From: Holophaga sp.
Lineage (GTDB): Bacteria > Acidobacteriota > Holophagae > Holophagales > Holophagaceae
DNA length: 7,131 nucleotides
NCBI GenBank assembly: GCA_031292735.1
Contig: JARLGP010000134.1
Location: forward strand, 1 to 7,131
Reading direction: 5' to 3'
Part shown: in pieces, positions 1-6,565 of the stretch
Layout: every line of letters starts with the position of its first letter
Position numbering within the stretch: position 1 is the stretch's first letter
The notes under the pieces: model-generated
Database searches by the model: none
What the model was told of the DNA's origin: nothing
Seen by the model: only the letters and a program-made list of their open reading frames with translations
Made by a program: the position numbers and the translations under genes

Positions 1-282
1 GCCGGGGAGGACCCCTCGCCGCTGGCCAAGGTGCGCGGGTTCACGGTGACCCACATGTTCGAGGGCCCGGTGCGGGTCATCACCGCCCCCCGCGGGGCCA
101 AGCTGCCGCCGCAGCCGCTCTACCCCTGGGGCCGCTGGCTGCTGGACGGCGCCGCCTACAACCTGGGGCCCGGGGAGGTTCCGGCCGGCCGGGACGGCCC
201 GCTGCGCTGGCAGGTGCTGGCGGTGGACGCCTCCGGGCGCATGAAGGTGCGGGTGACCCTGGCCGGCGCCAAGAAACGCTAG
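1..282 (+). CDS. C-terminal part of an unrecognised protein (5' end outside window)
   Basis: Reading frame 1 is open from the first base to a TAG at 280-282, giving the last 93 residues of a protein that begins upstream. A GTG at 31 is a possible internal start (83 residues), but the frame is open before it and has the same codon bias, so a partial gene is more likely. The fragment has no cysteine, no membrane segment and no catalytic motif I recognise. It is rich in Gly, Pro and Arg, with a tryptophan/tyrosine-containing middle (YPWGRWLLDGAAYNLGPGE) and a final stretch of alternating hydrophobic residues (WQVLAVDASGRMKVRVTLAG) that looks like two beta strands, ending in the basic tail KKR. 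It ends 44 bp before hydE, on the same strand, so co-transcription is possible. I assign no function. That the frame is coding is fairly sure from its codon usage. Confidence 0.6.
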   Translation, partial: AGEDPSPLAKVRGFTVTHMFEGPVRVITAPRGAKLPPQPLYPWGRWLLDGAAYNLGPGEVPAGRDGPLRWQVLAVDASGRMKVRVTLAGAKKR

Positions 283-326
283 AATGAATCCTGGGGAATC
301 GGTACTCCCCCGAACCGAAAGGGACC

Positions 327-1436
327 ATGGACCAGCTCGGCACCGTCCTCCAGAAAGACCGCCTGGCCCGGGAGGACCTGGTCCTGCTGCTGGGCCTGCG
401 CGACCCGGTGGACACCGCCCGCCTGCGGGCCCGGGCCCTGGAGGTGATGCGGGCACAGGTGGGCACGGCCGTCTACTACCGGGGCATCATCGAGCTCTCC
501 AACGTCTGCGCCTGCGACTGCAACTACTGCGGGATCCGGGCCGGCAACGGCAACCTGGAGCGGTTCACCCTCAGCGAGCCGGAGGTCATGGACGCCGCCG
601 CCTGGTGCGCCCGGGCGGGCTACGGCTCCCTGGTGCTGCAGGCCGGGGAGCGCGCCGACCGGGCCTTCAGGGACCTCATCAGCCACCTGGTGCGGCGCAT
701 CCGGGCCGAGTCGGTGCTGCCCGACCTGCCCCGGGGCCTGGGCATCACCCTGTCCCTGGGCGAGCAGCCCCTGGAGACCTACCGGGCCTGGCACCAGGCC
801 GGCGCCCACCGCTACCTCCTGCGCATCGAGACCACCGACCCGGAGCTGTTCGGCCGGATCCACCCGCCGGCCCAGACCCTGGCCGCCCGCAAGCAGGCCC
901 TGGCGGACCTGGCCGCGGCCGGGTTCCTGGTGGGCACCGGGGTCATGATCGGCATCCCCGGCCAGACCCTGGAGATGCTGGCGGACGACATCACGTTCTT
1001 CCGGGACCACCCCATCGACATGATCGGCATGGGCCCCTGGCTGCCGCACCTGGACACCCCCATGGGCGGCTGGGCGCAGCCGCTGGCGCCGGAGGACCAG
1101 CTGCAGCTGAGCCTCAACATGATCGCCACGGTCCGGCTGGCCTGCCCCGATCTGAACATCGCCTCCACCACCGCCCTGCAGGCCATGGTCCCGGACGGCC
1201 GCGAGCGCGGCCTCAGCTACGGCGCCAACGTGACCATGCCCAACCTCACGCCGGTGCACGCCCGGGGCAACTACAAGCTCTACGAAGGGAAACCCTGCAC
1301 CGACGAGGCCCGGGAGGAATGCCGCGGCTGCCTGATGGGGCGGGTGGAATCGGTGGGACGCACGGTGGCCTTGAACCAGTGGGGCGACCCCCCCGCCTAC
1401 GCCCGCCGGGTGGGTGAAGGCGGAGGCAGCTGGTAG
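327..1436 (+). CDS. hydE: [FeFe]-hydrogenase H-cluster maturation radical SAM enzyme HydE
   Basis: The 369-residue protein is a radical SAM enzyme of the HydE/biotin-synthase group. HydE works with HydG and HydF to build the diiron subcluster of [FeFe]-hydrogenase in the cytoplasm. The SAM-cluster motif CX3CX2C is at C61, C65 and C68 (CACDCNYCGIR). The HydE-typical blocks follow in order: LVLQAGE (about 102-108), ITLSLGE (140-146), HRYLLRIET (161-169), GVMIGIPGQT (205-214), DMIGMGPWLPHLDTP (231-245) and GANVTMPNLTP (299-309). Near the C-terminus, C324, C332 and C335 (CX7CX2C) match the spacing of the auxiliary Fe-S cluster ligands of Thermotoga maritima HydE. This argues for HydE over PylB (methylornithine synthase). 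Length is normal for the family (about 350). ATG 327 is the first possible ATG or GTG start after an in-frame TGA at 285-287. The Shine-Dalgarno is poor (AAAGGGA, only 2 nt from the ATG). No hydF, hydG or hydrogenase gene is in view. Confidence 0.9.
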   Translation: MDQLGTVLQKDRLAREDLVLLLGLRDPVDTARLRARALEVMRAQVGTAVYYRGIIELSNVCACDCNYCGIRAGNGNLERFTLSEPEVMDAAAWCARAGYGSLVLQAGERADRAFRDLISHLVRRIRAESVLPDLPRGLGITLSLGEQPLETYRAWHQAGAHRYLLRIETTDPELFGRIHPPAQTLAARKQALADLAAAGFLVGTGVMIGIPGQTLEMLADDITFFRDHPIDMIGMGPWLPHLDTPMGGWAQPLAPEDQLQLSLNMIATVRLACPDLNIASTTALQAMVPDGRERGLSYGANVTMPNLTPVHARGNYKLYEGKPCTDEAREECRGCLMGRVESVGRTVALNQWGDPPAYARRVGEGGGSW

Positions 1437-1559
1437 CCATGTGACGGCCATCAAATTCCGCGTTTTTGGAGATTCGGACCCCCCGGTCGGTAACTTCAGC
1501 GTAAACTACTAAATCCATTGTCAACTCGGGTTCTGGAAGAGGGTGTGGTAAGAAACGTT

Positions 1560-1591
1560 TTGAATATTTCCACCCCCGCCCTTTCAATAAT
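1560..1591 (+). promoter_or_regulatory. Candidate sigma-70-type promoter for the hem operon
   Basis: A TTGAAT at 1560-1565 (4 of 6 to TTGACA) is followed after 17 bp by TTCAAT at 1583-1588 (4 of 6 to TATAAT). An overlapping AATAAT at 1586-1591 matches 5 of 6 but at a 20-bp spacing. The segment lies in the most AT-rich part of the gap, about 50 bp before hemA, and would give a short leader starting near 1595-1600. The placement is plausible, but matches of this quality are common in AT-rich DNA and the organism's consensus is unknown. Confidence 0.3.
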
Positions 1592-1607
1592 TTAAGATAC
1601 CCTGATC

Positions 1608-1624
1608 TCTTAGACGAACTAAGA
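1608..1624 (+). promoter_or_regulatory. Small inverted repeat / hairpin in the hemA leader
   Basis: TCTTAG (1608-1613) and CTAAGA (1619-1624) are perfect reverse complements separated by a 5-nt loop, ACGAA. The element ends 14 nt before the hemA ATG, just upstream of where a ribosome would bind. It could be a leader RNA hairpin or an operator half-site pair. It lacks a T run, so it is not an intrinsic terminator, and the stem is mostly A-T and weak. Its presence is certain; its function is inferred only from position. Confidence 0.3.
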
Positions 1625-1638
1625 CAAGACGGCGGCCC

Positions 1639-2778
1639 ATGGATCCAGTTCTCTACACCTATCACATACCAAGGCATGAGCCTGAGGTTGTGGCGCGCAA
1701 CGTGGTGCGCCAGCATCTGGCCGACCATCTTCTGCTCTGGCGGCGGATTTCCGATGCCTCCGAACTGGTGTTCCTGGCCACCTGCCAGCGGGTGATCTGG
1801 ATGTTCTGGGGCGGGGACGGCACCACCCTCGGGTTCGGTCCCGAGATCGACTGCTTCCAGGGCGAAGCGGCCTGGCGGCACCTGCTGGAGGTGGCCACCG
1901 GGCTCAACAGCGCCAACCTGGGCGACCGGGAGGTGGTGGGGCAGATGCGCCAGGCCCTGGCCACGGCCCGGGAGACCCGCACCGCCGGCCAGGAAGCCAC
2001 CGCCGCGCTGGAGGACATCCTGCGCGAGGCCCAGCGCCTGCGCACCCGGATCGGCCTGGATGACGGCTCGGCCAGCGTGGCCACCGCCGCGCTGCGGCAC
2101 CTGGAGAACACCCTCGTCCCCGGCGCCCGGGTGGCGGTGGTGGGCGTCGGCCCCATGAGCCGCTACCTGGCCCAGCGCCTGCCGGAGCGCGGGTTCCAGC
2201 TCACCATGTCGAACCGCACCCTGGCCAAGGTGGAAGCCTTCGGCCTGCCCATGGTGCCCCTGGCCCAGCTGCAGATGAACCCCCAGGGGTTCGACGCGGT
2301 GGTGTCGGCCACCGCCAGCAACGAACCGCTGTTCACCTTCGACAACTGGTCGCGGCTGAAGTGCCATCCGGTGAAGCTGGTAGACCTGGCCCTGCCGTAC
2401 GATTCCGAGCCCGAACTGGACACGCTCCCCTGGGTATCCCGGGTGGACCTCTCCTACTTCCTGGCGGAGACCGAGAACACCAAGCTCAAGCGGCACGACG
2501 CCGCCCAGCTGGCCGAGCCGTACATCCTCGGCGCGGTGGAACGGCTGCGCAAGCGGGCCGACGCGCGCATCCAGAAATTCGCCATGCGCACCGCCCAGGA
2601 ACGGCTCACCGACGCCTGGGAAGCCATGGAGGCGGAAGCCACCGCTCCGGGCAGCGCCCTGGCGGACCTGGAACCGGCCCAGCTGGAAGCTCTGGAATCC
2701 CTGCTGAAGCGGGGCCGCACCCTGGCGTTCCGGGCCCTCAACCTCCAGCGCGAACCCGCCCTGGACTCGCATTCGTAA
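1639..2778 (+). CDS. hemA: Glutamyl-tRNA reductase (divergent)
   Basis: HemA is the NADPH-dependent first committed enzyme of C5 tetrapyrrole synthesis, reducing Glu-tRNA(Glu) to glutamate-1-semialdehyde. The 379-residue protein keeps the family order. The catalytic region is at 44-51 (VFLATCQR, nucleophile C49). Next come H81 and GLNSANLGD (88-96), followed by VGQ, matching the usual GLDSxxLGE-xxGQ. RLRTRIGLDDGSASVATAA (133-151) matches the conserved TxIGxGxVSVxxxA stretch. A Rossmann NADPH site lies at 165-174 (VAVVGVGPMS), followed by MSNRT (190-194), VVSATAS (221-227) and KLVDLALPYD (246-255). A helical dimerisation tail runs from about 270 to the end. It is divergent: the usual STCNR is ATCQR, and the length is short compared with the usual 400-450. 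ATG 1639 is the only nearby start, since an in-frame TGA lies at 1603-1605. The Shine-Dalgarno is weak (GGCGG). It is the first gene of the hem operon. Confidence 0.9.
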   Translation: MDPVLYTYHIPRHEPEVVARNVVRQHLADHLLLWRRISDASELVFLATCQRVIWMFWGGDGTTLGFGPEIDCFQGEAAWRHLLEVATGLNSANLGDREVVGQMRQALATARETRTAGQEATAALEDILREAQRLRTRIGLDDGSASVATAALRHLENTLVPGARVAVVGVGPMSRYLAQRLPERGFQLTMSNRTLAKVEAFGLPMVPLAQLQMNPQGFDAVVSATASNEPLFTFDNWSRLKCHPVKLVDLALPYDSEPELDTLPWVSRVDLSYFLAETENTKLKRHDAAQLAEPYILGAVERLRKRADARIQKFAMRTAQERLTDAWEAMEAEATAPGSALADLEPAQLEALESLLKRGRTLAFRALNLQREPALDSHS

Positions 2779-2787
2779 AGTGTGCCC

Positions 2788-3660
2788 ATGAAAATCGTTC
2801 TAGGAACCCGGGGATCCCTGCTCGCGGTGCAGCAATCAGAGGCCCTGGTGGCCTTCCTGCAAGCCGCCGGGCACGCCATCGAATGGAAGCGCTTCACCAC
2901 CCACGGCGACACGTGGCTGGCCGGGCCTCTGGGCAAGGAGACCGGCGCCGGCTTCTTCACCCGGGAGCTGGAGGAATCGCTGCTGGCCAAGGATGTGGAC
3001 CTGCTCATCCATTCCTTCAAGGACGTCTCCCTGGAGCGGCCTGAGGGCATCGTCACCGCCTGCGTGCCCCAGCGGGAGGATCCCGCCGACCTGCTGCTCA
3101 TGCGCCCGGGCGCGCCCGCGCACCCGGTGATCGGCACCAGCTCCGAGCGCCGGCTGCGCTTCCTGGAGCAGGCCATGCCCGAGGCCACCTTCACCTGGAT
3201 CCGCGGCAACGTGCCCACCCGGGTGCAGCGGGTCAGGGACGGCGAACTGCGCGGCGAGCCCCTGCACGGGACCATCCTGGCCGCGGCCGGGGTGCGCCGC
3301 CTGGGCCTGGACCTTTCCGGCCTGGAGGTGCGTCCCTTCGCCGCCCAGGAACTGCTGCCGGCTCCGGCCCAGGGCGCCCTGCTGGCGGAAGCCCGCGCCG
3401 GCGACCAGGCGCTGCTGCAAGCCCTGGCCGGGTTCCACCATCCCCTCACCCTGCGCCTGGTCACGCTGGAACGGGGCGTGCTGGCCGGCGTCGGCGGCGG
3501 TTGCCAGCAGCCGCTGGGCGCCCTGGCCGAGCAACTGCCGGACGGCCAGATCCGCCTGCGCGCGGGCTTCGCCGTGGGCGGGCAGCTGCGCTGGGCCGAA
3601 GCCCAGGGCACGGACGACGCGGCCCTGGTGGCCCAGGTGCTGCGGGGCCTGGGACTGTGA
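2788..3660 (+). CDS. hemC: Porphobilinogen deaminase (hydroxymethylbilane synthase)
   Basis: HemC joins four porphobilinogen units into hydroxymethylbilane on a covalent dipyrromethane cofactor. With ATG 2788 the protein has 290 residues, a little under the usual 300-315. It opens with the family N-terminus MKIVLGTRGS. Visible landmarks are HSFKDV (75-80) with catalytic D79, the substrate-binding arginines R121-R122 in TSSERR, RGNVPTRV (139-146), LAAAGVRRLGL (164-174), LLPAPAQGALLAEAR (189-203) and the cofactor cysteine C239 in GGGCQQPLGA. In the PLxKxGGKG stretch the first lysine is kept (K50) but the second is alanine (A54). A GTG at 2782 would add two residues (MP); ATG is preferred because it gives the family's usual N-terminus. 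Neither start has a clear Shine-Dalgarno. The gene starts 9 bp after hemA and its TGA overlaps the hemD start. Confidence 0.95.
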   Translation: MKIVLGTRGSLLAVQQSEALVAFLQAAGHAIEWKRFTTHGDTWLAGPLGKETGAGFFTRELEESLLAKDVDLLIHSFKDVSLERPEGIVTACVPQREDPADLLLMRPGAPAHPVIGTSSERRLRFLEQAMPEATFTWIRGNVPTRVQRVRDGELRGEPLHGTILAAAGVRRLGLDLSGLEVRPFAAQELLPAPAQGALLAEARAGDQALLQALAGFHHPLTLRLVTLERGVLAGVGGGCQQPLGALAEQLPDGQIRLRAGFAVGGQLRWAEAQGTDDAALVAQVLRGLGL

Positions 3661-4316
3661 ACCGGCTGGGCCTGGCCCGCGCCCTGGATGATGCGCTTTG
3701 CGGGACGGTCCGGACCGCCGGCTGGGAGCCGGTGCCGCTGTTCCTCACGGCCATGGAGGCCACCTCGGCCCCGCCGCCGGTGGCCGATCCCGACGCCGTC
3801 ATCGTCCTGAGCCCCGCCGCCGCCCGGCTGGCCCTGCTGCCGCCGGGCGCGCCCTGCCTGGCCCAGGGCGAAGCCACCGCCCGCGCCCTGGCTTCCGCCC
3901 ATGCGCAGGCCGGCCGGACCGTGAAGGTGAGCGCCACGCCCAAGGCCGAAGGCCTGTTCGACCTGCTGCGCGACCAGTTCCCCCGGGGCGGCACCTTCCT
4001 GCTGGCCCGGGCCGAACGCAGCCGCCAGCACCTGGAGCAGGCCGCCGCGGGTACGCCCTGGCGCCTGCTGCCCTGGATCACCCACCGGGAAGCGCCGGTC
4101 CTGCCGCCGCCGGCCATGCCCGACCTGGAGGCGGTGCTGGCCCTCAGCCCGCTGCAGGCGGAACTGCTGGGGCCCCGTTCCGGCCGGATGCTGCGTTTCG
4201 CCTGGGGCGAGCGGACCCAACGGTCTTTCCTCCAGGCAGGGTATCCTGTAGCTGGCTGGTGCGAGCCTGAGGCCTCCGCGCTGCAGCGGCTCCTTTTCTC
4301 CCAGTTGAACTCGTGA
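3657..4316 (+). CDS. hemD: Uroporphyrinogen-III synthase (short, divergent)
   Basis: HemD closes hydroxymethylbilane into uroporphyrinogen III with inversion of ring D. I place the start at GTG 3657, which overlaps the hemC TGA by 4 nt (GTGA) and has GGGG at 3644-3647, 9 nt upstream. The frame stays open further upstream inside hemC, but that is a shadow. The 219-residue product is shorter than the usual 240-260, and the sequence is weakly conserved, as is common for HemD. Recognisable blocks are DAVIVLSPAAARLALL (46-61), like the VIFTSxNAV strand; CLAQGEATARAL (67-78), like the VGxxTAxAL element; KAEGLFDLL (96-104); GGTFLLARAERSRQHLEQA (111-129), like VLxPRGxxxRxxL; and a second SP motif at AVLALSPLQAELL (159-171). 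The usual N-terminal VLVTRP strand is replaced by NRLGLARAL. The identification leans on position between hemC and hemB as well as these motifs. Confidence 0.8.
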   Translation: MNRLGLARALDDALCGTVRTAGWEPVPLFLTAMEATSAPPPVADPDAVIVLSPAAARLALLPPGAPCLAQGEATARALASAHAQAGRTVKVSATPKAEGLFDLLRDQFPRGGTFLLARAERSRQHLEQAAAGTPWRLLPWITHREAPVLPPPAMPDLEAVLALSPLQAELLGPRSGRMLRFAWGERTQRSFLQAGYPVAGWCEPEASALQRLLFSQLNS

Positions 4317-4323
4317 GGTTCCC

Positions 4324-5295
4324 ATGCTGATCCGATCCCGCCGTCTCCGGGCCACTGCCGCCATCCGCGATCTGGTGGCCGAGACCGATCTGTCGCCCCG
4401 CAACCTGATCCAGGGCCATTTCATCCAGCCCCAGGAGGGATCCACCGAGATCACCAGCCTGCCCGGCATCGCCCGCAACGGCATCCAGGCCACCCTCAAG
4501 CAGGTGGAGGCCGACCTGAAGCTGGGCATCCGCACGGCGCTGCTGTTCGGCGTGCCCGACCCTTCGGACAAGTCCCCGGACGCCGCCGCCGCCTTCGACG
4601 CCGCCGGCCTGGTGCCCAGGACGGTCAAGGCCCTCAAGCAGGCCTTCGGCGCGGACCTGGTGGTGATGACCGACGTGTGCCTGTGCGCCTACACCGACAC
4701 CGGCCACTGCGGAGTCAACCACGGCGCCGAGATCGTCAACGACCCCAGCATCGCCATCCTGGCCAGGATGGCCGTGGCGCACGCCGAAGCGGGCGCCGAC
4801 ATCGTCGCCCCCTCGGACATGATGGACGGCCGGATCCGCGCCATGCGCGAGGCCCTGGAAGGCGCGGGGCTCGCCAACGTCGGCATCCTCAGCTACGCCA
4901 TCAAGCATGCCGGCGCCTACTACGGGCCGTTCCGGGAAGCCGCCGACTCCTCGCCCAAGTTCGGCGACCGGCGCAGCTACCAGATGGATCCGCGCAACGC
5001 CCGGGAGGGCCTGCGGGACGCGCTGCTGGACCTGGAGGAGGGGGCCGACGCGCTCATGGTGAAGCCGGCCCTGCCCAACCTGGACCTCATCTGGCGCCTG
5101 CGGGAGCAGACCCTGTGCCCCATCGCCGCCTACCACACCTCCTCCGAATACAGCACGGTCAAGGCCGCGGCCCGGCTGGGCTGGGTGGACGAAGCCAACC
5201 TGTTCCGGGAGCACCTGCTCGCCATCCGCCGCGCCGGCGCGGACTGGATCGTCACCTACGCGGCTCGCGAAGCCCTGCAAAAGCACTGGATCTGA
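4324..5295 (+). CDS. hemB: Delta-aminolevulinic acid dehydratase (porphobilinogen synthase)
   Basis: HemB condenses two 5-aminolevulinate molecules into porphobilinogen in the cytoplasm. The 323-residue protein is of normal length and strongly conserved. Two Schiff-base lysines are visible: K194 in SYAIKHAGAYYGPFREAADS and K247 in ALMVKPALPNLD. The metal motif DVCLCAYTDTGHCG has all three cysteines (C119, C121, C129), which is the zinc-dependent type rather than the Asp-rich Mg-only type. Other family blocks are SLPGIAR (45-51), VAPSDMMDGR (161-170), FGDRRSYQMDPRNAREGLRD (213-232), DLEEGADALMVKP (236-248) and a SSEY (273-276) equivalent to the usual SGEY. The hemD stop is 7 bp upstream and GAGGT (4315-4319) serves as Shine-Dalgarno 4 nt before the ATG, overlapping that stop, so translation is probably coupled. 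hemL begins one base after this gene's TGA. Confidence 0.97.
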   Translation: MLIRSRRLRATAAIRDLVAETDLSPRNLIQGHFIQPQEGSTEITSLPGIARNGIQATLKQVEADLKLGIRTALLFGVPDPSDKSPDAAAAFDAAGLVPRTVKALKQAFGADLVVMTDVCLCAYTDTGHCGVNHGAEIVNDPSIAILARMAVAHAEAGADIVAPSDMMDGRIRAMREALEGAGLANVGILSYAIKHAGAYYGPFREAADSSPKFGDRRSYQMDPRNAREGLRDALLDLEEGADALMVKPALPNLDLIWRLREQTLCPIAAYHTSSEYSTVKAAARLGWVDEANLFREHLLAIRRAGADWIVTYAAREALQKHWI

Positions 5296-5296
5296 T

Positions 5297-6565
5297 ATGG
5301 AAAACGCCAATGACACCCTGTTCCAGGAAGCCCTGACCCATTTCCCCGGCGGGGTATCCAGCCCGGTCCGCGCCTTCCGCGCCGTGGGCGGCACCCCCAA
5401 GTTCTTCCGCAAGGCCTGGGGCGCCCGTTTCGAGGACGAGGAAGGCCGCCGCTACGTGGACCTTTGCATGTCCTGGGGTCCGCTGATCCTGGGCCACGCC
5501 GTGCCCGAAGTGCTGGCCGCCGCCCGGGAGGCCATGGAAGAGGGCCTCACCTTCGGCGCCCCGTCGCGCCGGGAGATCACCCTGGCCCGGCGCATCAAGA
5601 CCATGGTCCCGTTCGTGGAGAAGATGCGCTTCGTGTCGTCCGGCACCGAGGCGGTGATGTCGGCCCTGCGCGCCGCCCGCGGCTTCACTGGGCGCGACCG
5701 GGTGCTCAAGTTCGAAGGCTGCTACCACGGCCATTCCGACGGCATGCTGGTGAAGGCCGGATCGGGCCTGGCCACCTTCGGCGAGCCCTCCAGCGCCGGC
5801 GTGCCGCGCGCCTTCGCCGACCTCACCACGGTGATCTCGCTGGACGATCCCGAGGCCCTGGAGCAGGTGTTCGCCAAGCAGGGCGACGAACTGGCCGCGG
5901 CCATCATCGAGCCGATCCCCGCCAACAACGGCCTGCTGGTGCAGGAACCGGCCTTTCTCAACCGCCTGCGGGAACTGTGCACCCAGCACGGCACCGTGCT
6001 CATCTTCGACGAGGTGATCAGCGGGTTCCGGGTCGCCCCGGGCGGCGCGGCCGAACTGCTCGGCATCACCCCCGACCTGGTCACCTACGGCAAGATCATT
6101 GGCGGCGGCATGCCCGTGGGGCTCTACGGGGGCCGTCATGACATCATGGCCGTCATCTCACCGGACGGCCCTGTCTACCAGGCCGTCACCTTGAGCGGCA
6201 ACCCCGTGGCCATGGCCGCGGGCCTGGCCACCCTGGAAAAGCTCACCCCCAACCTGTACCGGGACCTGGACCGCAAGGCCGCCCGCTGGGCCCAGGCCTT
6301 CGAGAAGCTGCCGGGCCTGCACGCGCCCCGGGTGGGCAGCCTGATCTGGCCCCTCTTCCAGCCCGGCGTTAAGCGCGCCGACCGGGTCCAGGCCGGCGCC
6401 ATCGCCCAGTTCAACCGCATGCACGGCCTCCTGCTGACCCAGGGCATCTACCTGCCGCCCTCCGGCTACGAGGTGGCCTTCCTGTCCGCCGCCCACGGCG
6501 ACGAGGAGCTGGCCCACTTCGAGCGGGCCGTGGGCGTCATCGGCCCGCAGCTGGCCTTGTCCTGA
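5297..6565 (+). CDS. hemL: Glutamate-1-semialdehyde 2,1-aminomutase
   Basis: HemL is a PLP enzyme of fold type I (class-III aminotransferase family) that moves the amino group of glutamate-1-semialdehyde to give 5-aminolevulinate, completing the C5 route begun by HemA. The 422 residues are the typical length. It has the N-terminal FPGGVSSPVRAF (16-27), the cofactor-phosphate loop SSGTEAVMSALRAAR (114-128), KFEGCYHGHSD (138-148), LIFDEVISGFRV (235-246) with D238 for the pyridine nitrogen, and the PLP lysine K266 in YGKIIGGGMPVG. The block normally reading YQAGTLSGNP is YQAVTLSGNP (294-303), a Gly-to-Val change at residue 297, next to a Thr known to contact the phosphate of the partner subunit's cofactor. 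All other landmarks are intact, so I expect an active enzyme. The gene starts one base after hemB, without a clear Shine-Dalgarno, suggesting coupled translation. Confidence 0.96.
   Translation: MENANDTLFQEALTHFPGGVSSPVRAFRAVGGTPKFFRKAWGARFEDEEGRRYVDLCMSWGPLILGHAVPEVLAAAREAMEEGLTFGAPSRREITLARRIKTMVPFVEKMRFVSSGTEAVMSALRAARGFTGRDRVLKFEGCYHGHSDGMLVKAGSGLATFGEPSSAGVPRAFADLTTVISLDDPEALEQVFAKQGDELAAAIIEPIPANNGLLVQEPAFLNRLRELCTQHGTVLIFDEVISGFRVAPGGAAELLGITPDLVTYGKIIGGGMPVGLYGGRHDIMAVISPDGPVYQAVTLSGNPVAMAAGLATLEKLTPNLYRDLDRKAARWAQAFEKLPGLHAPRVGSLIWPLFQPGVKRADRVQAGAIAQFNRMHGLLLTQGIYLPPSGYEVAFLSAAHGDEELAHFERAVGVIGPQLALS

Larger units (their letters stand above)
1437..1638. other. AT-rich intergenic region between hydE and hemA
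   Basis: This 202-bp stretch is clearly less GC-rich than the surrounding genes and has no convincing gene on either strand. It separates hydE from the heme operon and holds the candidate promoter and leader hairpin listed separately, plus an 8-bp palindrome AAACGTTT at 1553-1560. I see no strong intrinsic terminator for hydE: the T run near 1463-1468 is not preceded by a GC-rich hairpin, and the GACC-CCCC-GGTC element around 1478-1489 is short and has no T run after it. Read-through from hydE into hemA is therefore not excluded. Confidence 0.8.

Noticed and set aside
293..310. GGGGA / TCCCC inverted repeat between the first gene and hydE
   Set aside because: The stem is only 5 bp with an 8-nt loop and no following T run, so it does not qualify as a terminator and could be chance in GC-rich sequence.
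279..1454. Long minus-strand open frame covering hydE
   Set aside because: It is a His/Gly/Gln-rich shadow of hydE codons with no recognisable domain.
1441..1512. 23-codon GTG frame just after the hydE stop (GTG to TAA), with GGAGG at 1422-1426
   Set aside because: The spacing from GGAGG to the GTG is long (14 nt), the length is within chance in an AT-richer gap, and the peptide resembles no leader peptide type I know.
1517..1522. Perfect TTGACA on the minus strand, suggesting a divergent promoter
   Set aside because: No acceptable -10 element lies 15-19 bp downstream on that strand, and there is no minus-strand gene for it to serve.
1246..2772. Minus-strand 508-codon frame spanning the hydE-hemA gap and all of hemA
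   Set aside because: It is antisense to hemA and the hydE end, with compositionally biased translation. The part in the gap alone has no conserved motif.
3501..3656. Upstream extension of the hemD frame inside hemC
   Set aside because: The extension is an Ala/Gly/Arg/Pro-rich shadow of hemC with no HemD-like sequence. GTG 3657 gives the expected coupled start.
2454..4637. A 727-codon open frame on the minus strand across hemA-hemB
   Set aside because: It lies antisense to four well-identified hem genes, its translation is low-complexity (Arg/Ser/Ala/Pro-rich), and long antisense frames are expected in GC-rich DNA.
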